Source: an uncultured Amylibacter sp. (GTDB lineage: Bacteria; Pseudomonadota; Alphaproteobacteria; Rhodobacterales; Rhodobacteraceae). From it: a stretch of DNA of 64,000 bases. The translations under genes and the position numbers were made by a program. The stretch covers positions 545,560 through 609,559 of the forward strand of contig CAJIZV010000001.1 in the NCBI GenBank assembly GCA_905181935.1, read 5' to 3'. This document shows, piece after piece, positions 35,855 to 45,293 of the stretch. The notes under the pieces were generated by a model. The model was not told where the DNA came from. It did not search any database and saw nothing but the letters and a program-made list of their open reading frames with translations. Within the stretch, counting starts at the first letter, position 1. Every line of letters starts with the position of its first letter.

Positions 35855-36475
35855 TCATTTGATGACGCTTATCCGCATTTTGTTGCCCAATCTGGTTTCA
35901 AAATCGTAGATCGCACCTGCATATTTTAGCGTATCTAATGTGTCATCGCGGCCCTCGATCAGTGACGTTCGTGTGGCGTCGTCCATTTTGAAAGACGCCG
36001 AAATCTCACCTGCTGTTATTGTTTGGCTATCAAGTTCGATTGATATCTCTGCACTGCTCGCATTTCTGGCGAATTGTAAGAGTGTGTCTCGTATTTCGTG
36101 TGAAACAATTGGCAGTGCAAGCCCGTTTTTGCGTGCATTGTCGTAAAATATTCCTGCAAAACTTGTCCCAATGCAGGCATTAATCCCAAGCTGACGCATA
36201 CCCCAGACGGCATGTTCTCTGCTTGAGCCACACCCAAAATTGTCGCCAACGACTAAAATCGTGGCCTGCGCCCAAGGGGCTTTGTTCAAAATGAATTCTG
36301 GGCGTTTTTCCCCAGTGCTGTCAAAGCGTAAGTCGGCAAAAGTGCCATCGGCCAAACCTTCTCGGGTGATCGTGATCAGAAACCGCTTGGGCATGATCAC
36401 ATCAGTATCGATATTGGCCAGCGACAATGGGGCAGCGATCCCTTTGATAGTTTTATTCATATGCTTTTCTTTCAT
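35855..36475 (-). CDS. leuD: 3-isopropylmalate dehydratase small subunit-like protein (LeuD)
   Basis: A 206-residue swivelling domain of the aconitase superfamily. IDTDVIMPKRFL near the start, NFGCGSSREHAVWGMRQLGI and FYDNARKNGLALPIV are classical LeuD motifs. It overlaps leuC by four bases (ATGA); an in-frame start at 36460 is also possible. It works with LeuC to isomerise 2-isopropylmalate or hydrate a related dicarboxylic acid. The neighbourhood lacks leuA and leuB, so a catabolic hydro-lyase role should be considered. Confidence 0.88.
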   Translation of the reverse strand: MKEKHMNKTIKGIAAPLSLANIDTDVIMPKRFLITITREGLADGTFADLRFDSTGEKRPEFILNKAPWAQATILVVGDNFGCGSSREHAVWGMRQLGINACIGTSFAGIFYDNARKNGLALPIVSHEIRDTLLQFARNASSAEISIELDSQTITAGEISASFKMDDATRTSLIEGRDDTLDTLKYAGAIYDFETRLGNKMRISVIK

Positions 36476-37851
36476 CTAAAATTACGTACGTCAACCAAAT
36501 GCCCAGTCACAGCAGCAGCAGCAACCATTGCTGGTGACATCAAGTGCGTGCGTGCGCCGCGGCCCTGACGCCCTTCAAAATTTCGATTAGTTGATGAGGC
36601 GACACGCTCACCATCCATTGCAATGTCGTCGTTCATGGCCAAACACATAGAACAGCCTGCCTCAGGTCGCCATTCGAATCCGGCGGCCTCAAAAATTCCA
36701 CGAAGGCCTTCTGCTTCTGCCTTCATACGCGTCATGGCAGAACCTGGTACAACGATTGCTTCAACTCCTTTAGCCACTTGCCGGCCTTCCAGTATTTTGG
36801 CTGCCTCTCGAAGATCCTCGATACGACTATTTGTACAAGAGCCAATAAATGCCGTGTCGATTTTTATCGACTGGGCTGATTGCCCTTCGGTTAATCCCAT
36901 GTACTGCAATGATCGCTCCAATGCCATTTTGGCTTTGGGAGAAACATAGTCCAGCGCAGATGGCACATTCGCTGTGATTGATATTGACTGATCTGGGCTG
37001 GTACCCCAAGTGATCAAAGGTTCGATATTGGTTCCTGAAATGGTAAATTCTTCATCAAATACGGATTCAGGGTCACTGGCCCAGCTTTCACCTTTAAAAA
37101 CGAATTGACCGCTATGAGGGTGATCCTTCAGTGCCGCTTCGGTGATTTCATCCGCTGCAATCAAAGCCGCACGAGCGCCTAGCTCAACCGCCATATTGCA
37201 AACGGTCATACGCCCAGCCATACCCAGAGCCCGAATGGCAGAGCCAGCAAACTCCACAGCAAATCCATTGGCTCCACCTGCTCCAACCACTTGCACAACC
37301 TTCATGATAATGTCTTTTGCTGTCACACCGAGTGTAGTCTCTCCCTCGATAGTGACGCGCATGGTTTTCATCCGTTTATAACGCAGCGTCTGGGTTGCCA
37401 ATACATGCTCCACTTCCGATGTGCCTATACCAAAGCCCAATGCGCCAAAGGCCCCATAAGTGGTTGTATGACTGTCTCCGCAAGCAATCAACATGCCCGG
37501 AACAACCAACCCTTGTTCAGGAACAATAACGTGTTCGATTCCTTGACGAAGATCACCAAGCCCGTAGAATGCAATCTCGTGTGTGATGCAATTCTTCTCC
37601 AAATTATCTATTAGCAATTTGGATTGTGCATCCGGCGCTTCGACGCTACGAGTGGCATTAACATGGTCGACAACAGAAAGATGTGCCTCGGGCCGCCAGA
37701 CCTTTAACCCTTTGCTTTCCATACCGGAAAACGCTTGAGGGCTGGTATATTCGTTCATTATGTGGAAATCGACATAGATTAGCATATCGCCATCCGGTAG
37801 ATCACAGACCTTATGCGCATCCACTAGTTTGTCATAGAGGGTTTTGGTCAT
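36472..37851 (-). CDS. leuC: 3-isopropylmalate dehydratase large subunit-like protein (LeuC)
   Basis: A 459-residue aconitase-family catalytic subunit. The 4Fe-4S ligands are present: the first Cys in FIGSCTNSRIEDL and the pair in GCSMCLAMNDD. Other motifs are CGDSHTTTYGAFGALGFGIG and EVEHVLATQTL. It is coupled to leuD downstream and to the hydrolase gene upstream (each by four bases). The length is slightly below typical LeuC. The coupling to a dehalogenase-like hydrolase and the absence of other leucine genes suggest a specialised hydratase for a substrate resembling isopropylmalate or citraconate (inference). Confidence 0.88.
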   Translation of the reverse strand: MTKTLYDKLVDAHKVCDLPDGDMLIYVDFHIMNEYTSPQAFSGMESKGLKVWRPEAHLSVVDHVNATRSVEAPDAQSKLLIDNLEKNCITHEIAFYGLGDLRQGIEHVIVPEQGLVVPGMLIACGDSHTTTYGAFGALGFGIGTSEVEHVLATQTLRYKRMKTMRVTIEGETTLGVTAKDIIMKVVQVVGAGGANGFAVEFAGSAIRALGMAGRMTVCNMAVELGARAALIAADEITEAALKDHPHSGQFVFKGESWASDPESVFDEEFTISGTNIEPLITWGTSPDQSISITANVPSALDYVSPKAKMALERSLQYMGLTEGQSAQSIKIDTAFIGSCTNSRIEDLREAAKILEGRQVAKGVEAIVVPGSAMTRMKAEAEGLRGIFEAAGFEWRPEAGCSMCLAMNDDIAMDGERVASSTNRNFEGRQGRGARTHLMSPAMVAAAAVTGHLVDVRNFR

Positions 37852-38756
37852 TGAGTAGTTTCCTTCTTAAGGATTGGATTGCGAGAAAAAAAGTCTAATA
37901 TGCGCATTGCAACTTCTTGAGGAATTTCTTCAGCCATGTAATGCGTTGCCTCGAGTGCTTCACCTTCGACCCGATGTGCACGCTGACGCCATAGCTCAAG
38001 TGCATTAAAACAAGTCTCAATAACACCAAATTTTGCCCATAGGGCCAGGACGGGCATTGCAAGTTTTTTCCCCTCATCAGCATCGTCATGTTTTATGTCA
38101 ATGCTCGCTGCTGCGCGGTAATCTTCGCAGCTTGAGTGAATTGTATCTGGCCTCTTAAAAGCAGCAAGATACTCCGCTAACGCCGCGGGAGAAAACGGGT
38201 TTCGACCATGCGCTTGATTTAAACACTTCAATTTCCAGAACGCTTCAGGATCTGCCATAATCATTTGTTCGGGCAGCGGGTGTGGTTGAGTAAGAAAAAA
38301 CCAATGCCAATATATTTGCGCAAAATCGGCGCTAGTGCCAGCATACATCTCTCGGGTCGGAGCTATATCGAGCAGGACCATGGCTTCGACGCTATCGGGA
38401 TGGTCTAAGCCCAGCCGATGTGCCACTCGGGCGCCCCGATCATGGGCACCAACTAAGAATCTATCATGACCCAGACGACGCATCATGTTGACTATATCTT
38501 GTGCCATGGCACGCTTAGAGTAGGGAAAATGCGACGCGTCGGAAGGTGGTTTTTCAGACTCACCATAACCGCGCAAATCTGGGCAGATAACCTGATATGA
38601 ATGTGCCAGAATTGGCGCAACACGGTGCCACATTGCAGATGTCTGCGGATAACCGTGAAGAAGTACAATAGGTGGCGCACCTTCAGGTCCAGCACGGCGG
38701 ACAAATAAAGTCGCGCCGTCTCCTTCGATACGTTCGTTCACAAAATCCTTAAACAT
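37848..38756 (-). CDS. Alpha/beta hydrolase, haloacetate (fluoroacetate) dehalogenase-like
   Basis: A 302-residue cytosolic hydrolase. The nucleophile is Asp106 in GAHDRGARVAHRLGLDHP, the acid is Asp130 in LLDIAPT, and the base is His272 in ATHYMAEEIP. The halide-binding HW pair (His151-Trp152) is present in YWHWFFLTQP, as is the carboxylate-binding Arg107/Arg110 region. These features match the fluoroacetate dehalogenase subgroup, but related enzymes are epoxide hydrolases. The start at 38756 is preferred to 38789 because the extra 11 residues are not family-like. First gene of the leuC-leuD-LysR unit, with which it overlaps by four bases. Confidence 0.85.
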   Translation of the reverse strand: MFKDFVNERIEGDGATLFVRRAGPEGAPPIVLLHGYPQTSAMWHRVAPILAHSYQVICPDLRGYGESEKPPSDASHFPYSKRAMAQDIVNMMRRLGHDRFLVGAHDRGARVAHRLGLDHPDSVEAMVLLDIAPTREMYAGTSADFAQIYWHWFFLTQPHPLPEQMIMADPEAFWKLKCLNQAHGRNPFSPAALAEYLAAFKRPDTIHSSCEDYRAAASIDIKHDDADEGKKLAMPVLALWAKFGVIETCFNALELWRQRAHRVEGEALEATHYMAEEIPQEVAMRILDFFSRNPILKKETTQ

Positions 38757-38985
38757 TTCAAACTTCCCCGAGAAATTAAACTTTAGCAATCATCCCAGAT
38801 TTAATCGGAATATTTAATCGTAAAAACTGATTAGTATTTACGACTATACAAGTAACAAAAATAATAATGAAATAATTTTATTTTATTTTGACTAATAAAG
38901 ATCGTAATGAGACTAGTAACATAATGGATAAAATAGCAAATTCAGCTATTCGATGCGAGTTCTAATTCGTCTGAAAGCACCCCCC

Positions 38986-39003
38986 AAAAGAGCCTTCAGG
39001 CTC
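38986..39003 (-). terminator. Intrinsic terminator after the LysR gene at 39045
   Basis: On the minus strand GAGCCTGAAGGCTC (39003-38990) forms a short perfect hairpin and is followed by TTTT. It lies about 40 bases past the stop codon of the LysR gene. The stem is only five to six base pairs, so strength is moderate. The rest of 38757-39044 shows no gene. Confidence 0.5.
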
Positions 39004-39044
39004 GATTTTAGAGCCCACGCTTTGTGAAATTTTTTTATACAAAA

Positions 39045-39950
39045 TCAAGAATCTAATTTTAACGCTTTTAGGGCCTTTGAAAGCGAACGGCACATCAAAT
39101 GGGTGGCTGGAGATGGGTGGCTACGCGAAGAAGTTAACAAACCCATTTTCAGGCTTTTCAGCACTGGCGACAGAATTGTGATGTAGCGTAATTTTCCTTG
39201 TTCGATTTCATCCAGAAATCCAAGTTTTGAGTAGATACCAATACCACGATTTTTTAATATTAACGAGCGTGCCAGTGGAAGCGAATTTGTAACCAGTTGT
39301 AGGGGCAATTCAGCTTGTATATCCGACATTTCGTCGTTCAACAATGAATGAGCCCCCTGTCCATCATATGAGCGCAAGACCTGAAATGGAACAAGGTCTT
39401 CGATGTTTAATACATCACGTTCTGCAAGCGGATGATCGGGACGCAAAATAGCTCCAATTGGTGTGGCCTTTTCAGAATGGATACGTACGCCTGGCAACAA
39501 ATCGTTGCAAAAAGAAATGCCAATGTTCACATCTCCATCAGCAACGCTTAACATTACTTGTTCCGGCTGTGCAGTCTGGATAGTGTATGTGATATTTGGG
39601 TGATCTTGGGAGAACTTTTCGAGCACAGTTGGTAGCAAATTGTGAGCAACAGAATCTAGTGTTGCAATGTGAATATGGCCAGACCGCAGTTCACTAATGT
39701 CCTCGATTTGTACCAGAATTTTTTGATAATCATAGATCGTTTTTCGACAGTGTTCTAGCAAGACCACCCCAGCGCCTGTCAACTCGACACCATCTGCGTG
39801 ACGATCAAAAAGGCGCACGCCTAAACTTTCTTCGATGCTAATGATTTTACGGTTCACTGAGGACGATGCAACATTTAGGACCGCAGCAGCTTTTCGGATT
39901 GATCCTTGACGAGCAACTTCATCTAAATAAATTAAGAACTTATTGTGCAC
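39045..39950 (-). CDS. LysR-type transcriptional regulator of the divergent ABC/catabolic operon
   Basis: A 301-residue LysR protein with helix-turn-helix (DEVARQGSIRKAAAVLNVAS, then SSVNRKIISIEESLGVRLFD) and a ligand-binding domain. It is divergently oriented to the NitT/TauT-type transporter operon starting at 40088 and is the natural candidate for controlling it in response to the transported substrate. It ends before a short terminator hairpin. Confidence 0.92.
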   Translation of the reverse strand: MHNKFLIYLDEVARQGSIRKAAAVLNVASSSVNRKIISIEESLGVRLFDRHADGVELTGAGVVLLEHCRKTIYDYQKILVQIEDISELRSGHIHIATLDSVAHNLLPTVLEKFSQDHPNITYTIQTAQPEQVMLSVADGDVNIGISFCNDLLPGVRIHSEKATPIGAILRPDHPLAERDVLNIEDLVPFQVLRSYDGQGAHSLLNDEMSDIQAELPLQLVTNSLPLARSLILKNRGIGIYSKLGFLDEIEQGKLRYITILSPVLKSLKMGLLTSSRSHPSPATHLMCRSLSKALKALKLDS

Positions 39951-40087
39951 ATTTATTTTCCTTCTTCAGGGTCGATGCTTAAAACGCAGCGCTATTAAGC
40001 AGAATTTATCCTATGCGCATCGTGCCCGTTCTGTCTAGTATTTAAGTGTTACTAAAAGAAACAACATATAATGGGGAGTTTAATCAA

Positions 40088-41122
40088 ATGAAAAATCACG
40101 ATCTGAACCGCCGAGGCGTTCTTGCAGGAATAAGTACAGTGGCCGGACTGGCAACTACCGGATCATTGCTATCTGTCAGACCCGCTCAAGCAGCTGGCAA
40201 ATACAAAATCCAGATGCAACTTGGCTGGCTAGCCTCAAATGGCATTTTAGGCGAAGTAATGGCCGACAAACTTGGTTATTTTGCTGAGGAAGGTCTTGAA
40301 CTAGAAATTATACCCGGTGGTCCAAACATTGATGGTGTGTCGTCTGTTGCCTCAGGCGCAAACAACTTTGCGTCAATCTCCTCCTCACCATCCTTAATGC
40401 TGGCACGTTCAGCTGGATTGCCTATCAAATGTGTTGCCGCAGGGTATCAACAACACCCATTCACGTATTTCTCGTTAACTGGAAATCCAATCCGTAAACC
40501 CAGCGATCTAATTGGCAAAAGGATCGGAACACAGGGCACTGCACAAATTCTTATGCGCGCGATGCTGGCCCAAAACGGCATTTCCGAGGATGATGTCGAA
40601 ATCGTCGTAATGGGTGGCGATATGAGTGCGTTAATGACTGGTCAAGTTGATGCAGTTTCCGGTTGGAAAACCAACGTTGGGGCGCTGTCGGTGCTTGGCG
40701 ATGAGCGTGTCGATTTGATGCTTTGGGACGCTGGCATTCAGCTGTATGCCAACCCGTATTATACAACTGACAGCGTTCTTGAAAAAGATGGCGACAAGAT
40801 CACCGCGGCGATCAGTGCCATTGCACGTGGCTGGGGCGCGGCACATGCTAACCCCGAGGCAGCTGTCAATGCATTGGTCGAACGCTATCCAAACCTTGAT
40901 CGAGACTCCGAAATGAAAGCCGTCGATCTTGTACTCGGTTTTAGTTTTAACGAAAAAACTGGCGCAAATGGGTGGGGTCAGATGACCATTGAAAACTGGC
41001 AGAAACAGATAGATATTTATGAAAAACTAGGCCAATTTGCTAATGGTGCACCTGCGGTTGAGGACGTTATGACTTTGGACGTTTTGAACGCTACAGCAAC
41101 TGTTCGCCCAACGATCGGATGA
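40088..41122 (+). CDS. NitT/TauT-type ABC transporter substrate-binding protein
   Basis: A 344-residue NMT1/ThiY-like periplasmic protein. A twin-arginine signal is visible (NRRGVLAGISTVAGLATTGS). The start at 40088 is used because the in-frame extension to 40046 is not signal-like. Mature-domain landmarks are QLGWLASNGILGEVMADKLG, LSVLGDERVD and PYYTTDSVLEKDGDKITAAI. The family binds nitrate, taurine, alkanesulfonates, pyrimidines and aromatic acids. The substrate is unknown here; the enzymes that follow suggest a nitrogen-containing organic acid. It overlaps the ATPase gene by four bases. Confidence 0.88.
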   Translation: MKNHDLNRRGVLAGISTVAGLATTGSLLSVRPAQAAGKYKIQMQLGWLASNGILGEVMADKLGYFAEEGLELEIIPGGPNIDGVSSVASGANNFASISSSPSLMLARSAGLPIKCVAAGYQQHPFTYFSLTGNPIRKPSDLIGKRIGTQGTAQILMRAMLAQNGISEDDVEIVVMGGDMSALMTGQVDAVSGWKTNVGALSVLGDERVDLMLWDAGIQLYANPYYTTDSVLEKDGDKITAAISAIARGWGAAHANPEAAVNALVERYPNLDRDSEMKAVDLVLGFSFNEKTGANGWGQMTIENWQKQIDIYEKLGQFANGAPAVEDVMTLDVLNATATVRPTIG

Positions 41123-41922
41123 ACGCAGTAGACAAAAGTCTTACACAAGAACAGGAGAGCCGCATCATTGCGGCCTCCATCTCTGAGGCCTCGGTGAAAT
41201 TTGGAACACTTACGGCACTCCGAGATATTTCTCTCGAGATCGATTCAGGAGATTTTTATACTATTTTGGGGCCGTCAGGATGTGGCAAGTCGACTTTGCT
41301 ACGCCTAGTTTCCGATCTAGTGCCACCCGCAAGTGGTTCTGTCAAAATCTTTGGTAAATCCACTGAGGCTGCTCGATTGGCTCGCGAATTTGCCTTTGTG
41401 TTTCAGGACTCCACTCTGTTGCCTTGGCGCAACGCACTTAAGAATGTCGAACTACCACTAGAGATTGGACGCAAGCGTAACATAAAACTGCCAACAGGGG
41501 ATCGCACACCACACGAGCTATTAGAGCTGGTTGGACTTAAGGGACGTGAAGATGCTTTGCCCCATGAATTATCAGGTGGAATGCGCCAGCGCGTAGCGAT
41601 AGCTCGCGCTCTCGTTTGCCAACCTAAATTGCTTTTGATGGATGAACCGTTTGGCGCGCTTGATGAAATGACGCGCGATCATTTAAACCTCCAATTATTA
41701 GATATTTGGAAAGAGACTGGAACCACAATCCTGTTTGTCACTCACTCCATTCCTGAAGCAATTTTCCTTGGACAGAAGGTGCTAATGCTCAAAGCCAACC
41801 CTGGCAGGGTAAAGGATGTTATTAATATTGATTTGCCAATGCCTCGCAAAATAGCGCTGCGCGAAGATCCATCTTTTAACAATTATTGTAGTCAACTGCG
41901 AAAACTTCTGGAGGATTGCTAA
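41119..41922 (+). CDS. NitT/TauT-type ABC transporter ATP-binding protein
   Basis: A 267-residue ATPase. Walker A is GPSGCGKST, the Q-loop is [13 protein letters not shown], the signature is [14 protein letters not shown] and Walker B is [16 protein letters not shown], all typical of the SsuB/TauB/NrtD subfamily. Translational coupling to both neighbours (ATGA before, TAATG after). Confidence 0.93.
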   Translation: MNAVDKSLTQEQESRIIAASISEASVKFGTLTALRDISLEIDSGDFYTILGPSGCGKSTLLRLVSDLVPPASGSVKIFGKSTEAARLAREFAFVFQDSTLLPWRNALKNVELPLEIGRKRNIKLPTGDRTPHELLELVGLKGREDALPHELSGGMRQRVAIARALVCQPKLLLMDEPFGALDEMTRDHLNLQLLDIWKETGTTILFVTHSIPEAIFLGQKVLMLKANPGRVKDVINIDLPMPRKIALREDPSFNNYCSQLRKLLEDC

Positions 41923-42719
41923 TGTCTACGTCAGAAACCACCATTGCCAAATCCAGCTATCGCCTTTCAGGCCATACAGTAAAGCGATTGTATAATTTTT
42001 CTATCCCACTGGGCACAGCTATTGCACTGCTGCTGATTTGGCAACTTGGCGTAAGGATTTTCAATGTGCCTATTTATATCGCACCTGCACCCTCCGATGT
42101 GGCAGATATATTTTACCGCGAATTTCCACTTTTAATGCGTAACTTCTGGCCGACGTTCATGGAAAGTGTGGCCGGGTTTTTCATCGGCAATCTTACCGCG
42201 GTCCTGATCGCCATTGCCTTCGTACATAGTCGTCTGGTGGAGCGAGCGTTCTTTCCTATTGCAGTGTTCATCAATACTATCCCAATCCTCGCAATTGCCC
42301 CAATTCTGGTGCTGATCTTTGGACCAGGTATGACAGCCAAAGTCGTGATTGCCGCGTTGATCTGTTTTTTCCCCACACTGGTAAACATGGTGCGAGGTCT
42401 ACAATCAGTATCGCCACAAGCACTTGAACTAGCCCGTATTTTATCAGCCTCAAAATCAGAAGTCTTCTGGAAGATCCGCCTACCATCCTCTCTGCCATTC
42501 ATGTTTTCCGCCCTTAAAATTGCCTCAACAACTTGCGTGATTGGAGCCATTGTCGGCGAATGGATCGGCGCAAATGTCGGTCTTGGCGCATTAATTATTG
42601 AAAGTACGTTCAATTTTCGCGCGCCGCTTCTTTACGCAACCGTCTTTATTTCATCAGGCCTATCAGTCTTGCTTTTTGTCAGCGTTACGATAGCCGAAAA
42701 ACTAATTATCCGCTGGTAA
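41922..42719 (+). CDS. NitT/TauT-type ABC transporter permease
   Basis: A 265-residue inner-membrane permease with about six spans. The cytoplasmic EAA-like loop reads QALELARILSASKSEVFWKI followed by RLPSSLPFMFSALKIAST, as in SsuC/ThiX permeases. The start at 41922 shares one base with the ATPase stop (TAATG). Completes the importer. Confidence 0.92.
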   Translation: MSTSETTIAKSSYRLSGHTVKRLYNFSIPLGTAIALLLIWQLGVRIFNVPIYIAPAPSDVADIFYREFPLLMRNFWPTFMESVAGFFIGNLTAVLIAIAFVHSRLVERAFFPIAVFINTIPILAIAPILVLIFGPGMTAKVVIAALICFFPTLVNMVRGLQSVSPQALELARILSASKSEVFWKIRLPSSLPFMFSALKIASTTCVIGAIVGEWIGANVGLGALIIESTFNFRAPLLYATVFISSGLSVLLFVSVTIAEKLIIRW

Positions 42720-42746
42720 GCGCGGATTCAAAATAAAGGATATAAT

Positions 42747-44114
42747 ATGTCAGATCGCCATACAACATTTGTCCAGACAGAGCGCGAACAAATTCCAGTC
42801 GTTTCAGATTGCGATGTCGTTGTCGTCGGGGCCGGCCCTGCAGGCCACGCAGCAGCTATTTCAGCAGCGCGCAACGGGGCCTCAGTTACACTACTGGAAC
42901 GTTACCATCACCTGGGCGGCATGGCATCAGGAGGCATGGTTTTAGTGCTGGACGACATGGTGAACGAAGGAAATGAAGTTGTTACAACTGGTGTTGTTAG
43001 CGAATTTATTGACCGTATGGAAAAGCAGGATGGCGCAATCTATCCACCAAACGAAGACTGTCAAACAAATTGGGAGATGTGGCAGAAATGGTCTCGTTGG
43101 GGTTGCATAGATTTTCACAAAGCAATGATGCCCCAACCAATTATTCATGCCGTAGCATTCGACCCTGATGCATGGAAGCGCGTCAGCCTTGATATGGTAC
43201 GTGAATCCAACGTAAATCTGCGCACTCACAGTTGGTTTTCTGATGTGCTGTGCGAAGGTGGTAAGATCACTGGCGTAATTGCACAAACCAAACTTGGCCG
43301 CCAAGCCATCCGTGCCAAATATGTGGTTGATGCCACTGGTGATCTGGATGTAGGCGTCGCCGCGGGTGCTAATTATTCAACAGGACAGTTCATTGTGACT
43401 ACAGTGTTTCGCATTGCCAATGTTGATACGGACAAAGCCGTCGCATTCGAATTTGCAGACCCAGAACTTTACAAAAAACTTGACCGAGAGGCACGCCGCG
43501 TGATCGGTGGTGCCTGGGGCATGTGGTGGCTAAAAACGCCACTGCCAGGTGTAGTCTGGTGCAATTGCCCACACATGCCGGGCTATGACGGGATGTCTGT
43601 CGAAGACATGGTAAAGGCAGAATGTGAAGGCCGTGACCGGATGATGGCCCTGCTGTCATTTGCCAAGGAAAACATCCCTGGCTTTGAAAACGCCGTAATG
43701 TTAGGAGCAGCAGAGCAGATGGGCGTGCGCCAGACGCGGATGCTTGAAGGCGAATATGTGGTCACTAAAAATGACGTAAAATCGCGCCGCTATTTTGACG
43801 ATACCGTATGTCGTGGCCGCGATTATTACACACCCTACCGCGCACTTTTACCCAAAGACATAGACAATCTGATTGTTGCTGGACGCCACTATTCCGTGGA
43901 AAGCGACGCTCAGAAAATGAGCCGCGAAATCCCACCCTGTCAGGCACAGGGAGAGGCCGCTGGAATAGCAGTGGCATTGGCATTGAACGGCGATCTTGCC
44001 CTTCGGGATGTCGACTATAAAGCTATCCAAAAACAGATGCGTGCCCAGGGGGCAGACCCTGGTGATGTGCCTTCAGCGAATGCGCTAATCCAAGACACCG
44101 TTGCTGCAGAATAG
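42747..44114 (+). CDS. FAD-dependent oxidoreductase (PF12831-type)
   Basis: A 455-residue flavoprotein. The N-terminal Rossmann motif is VVVVGAGPAGHAAAISAARN with the acidic residue in LLERYHHLGGMASGG. The C-terminal FAD region is DIDNLIVAGRHYSVESDAQK and QGEAAGIAVALAL. These match the FAD_oxidored (PF12831) group. The redox partner is likely the ferredoxin encoded downstream. The substrate is unknown. It starts 27 bases after the permease and begins the enzymatic part of the operon. Confidence 0.85.
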   Translation: MSDRHTTFVQTEREQIPVVSDCDVVVVGAGPAGHAAAISAARNGASVTLLERYHHLGGMASGGMVLVLDDMVNEGNEVVTTGVVSEFIDRMEKQDGAIYPPNEDCQTNWEMWQKWSRWGCIDFHKAMMPQPIIHAVAFDPDAWKRVSLDMVRESNVNLRTHSWFSDVLCEGGKITGVIAQTKLGRQAIRAKYVVDATGDLDVGVAAGANYSTGQFIVTTVFRIANVDTDKAVAFEFADPELYKKLDREARRVIGGAWGMWWLKTPLPGVVWCNCPHMPGYDGMSVEDMVKAECEGRDRMMALLSFAKENIPGFENAVMLGAAEQMGVRQTRMLEGEYVVTKNDVKSRRYFDDTVCRGRDYYTPYRALLPKDIDNLIVAGRHYSVESDAQKMSREIPPCQAQGEAAGIAVALALNGDLALRDVDYKAIQKQMRAQGADPGDVPSANALIQDTVAAE

Positions 44115-44126
44115 GAAGGACTAAAA

Positions 44127-45293
44127 ATGTCACAAGATATCTTACCCCTTGATGGTATTAGGGTGATCGATTTTACCCAAGTTATGCTTGGCCCCTGTGC
44201 TACCCAGATGTTGGGCGATTTCGGTGCTGATGTAATTAAAATTGAACGCCCAAAAACGGGGGATCTCAGCCGGAATTTTTTTGGTGAAAGTGACGAAATA
44301 GCTATGAACAATGCTGTCTTTGCATCCCTTAACCGCAACAAGCGATCCGTTGAGATTAACACCAAGTCCGATGAAGGGCGTCAACAGATCTTAGATCTAG
44401 TGCGTACTGCAGATGTTGTCGTTGATAATTTTCGTGCAGGTGTGATGGAACGTTTGGGCTTTGATTATGAAGCGCTTAGTTCGATAAATCCACGCATTAT
44501 ATGCGCTTCAGGGACGGGTTATGGCCCTGTTGGCCCCTATGCACTCAAAGGTGGACAAGATGTGCTGGCGCAAGCAATGTCCGGTGTCATGGAAAAAACG
44601 CAAGATCCGTCAATTCCTAAGTCTATTTACCCCACAACACTGTGTGATTATTCCGCCGGAATGCATCTAGTGCAGGGCATTCTGGCCGCTCTGTTGATGC
44701 GGGAAAAAACAGGCTCTGGGCAAAAGGTTGGCGTATCACTTTATGACAGTATGATCGCAATACAAATGCAGGAGGCTGCACAATGGTCCAAACACCGTGA
44801 AGTGCTGAACTGGGCCGCAATGCCTCTGACCGGTGTATTCGACACAGCAGATGGAGCTATTGTGATGGTAGGCGCTTTTAAAACTAACCCATTGCAAGAT
44901 ATCTGCACCGCACTAAAGCTTCCTGATATGTCACTAGATTATCCTACTTTGGATATACAGCGGGCGAATAAACCACTGCTGCAAAAGACGTTCCAAGACC
45001 AGATTGTGACCAATATTTCGACGTATTGGCTGGACCGGCTTGAGGCGCAAGATTTACTCTGTGCGCCTGTCAGATCTCTTAGTGAAGCGCTTGATGATCC
45101 ACAAACCGAAATTAATGGTATGCTCTGCCCAATCAAACACCCCTTGCTAGGTGATATTACCGTCATTGGATCACCTGTTCATCTCAGCAAGGCTCCAATG
45201 CAAATACGCCATTTGCCCCCAAAGCTTGGCGAACACACTACCGAAGTATTGCAGGAATTGGCCATATGGCTGAGCAATGAGGCCGCTGAATGA
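44127..45293 (+). CDS. CaiB/BaiF (class III) CoA-transferase
   Basis: A 388-residue enzyme moving CoA between carboxylic acids. N-terminal LDGIRVIDFTQVMLGPCATQ, LGDFGADVIKIERP, SLNRNKRSVEIN and the catalytic Asp in LCDYSAGMHLVQGIL are visible, along with VVDNFRAGVMERLGFDYE. In this operon it probably activates the pathway acid as a CoA thioester for the following hydratase. The stop overlaps that gene by four bases. Confidence 0.92.
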   Translation: MSQDILPLDGIRVIDFTQVMLGPCATQMLGDFGADVIKIERPKTGDLSRNFFGESDEIAMNNAVFASLNRNKRSVEINTKSDEGRQQILDLVRTADVVVDNFRAGVMERLGFDYEALSSINPRIICASGTGYGPVGPYALKGGQDVLAQAMSGVMEKTQDPSIPKSIYPTTLCDYSAGMHLVQGILAALLMREKTGSGQKVGVSLYDSMIAIQMQEAAQWSKHREVLNWAAMPLTGVFDTADGAIVMVGAFKTNPLQDICTALKLPDMSLDYPTLDIQRANKPLLQKTFQDQIVTNISTYWLDRLEAQDLLCAPVRSLSEALDDPQTEINGMLCPIKHPLLGDITVIGSPVHLSKAPMQIRHLPPKLGEHTTEVLQELAIWLSNEAAE

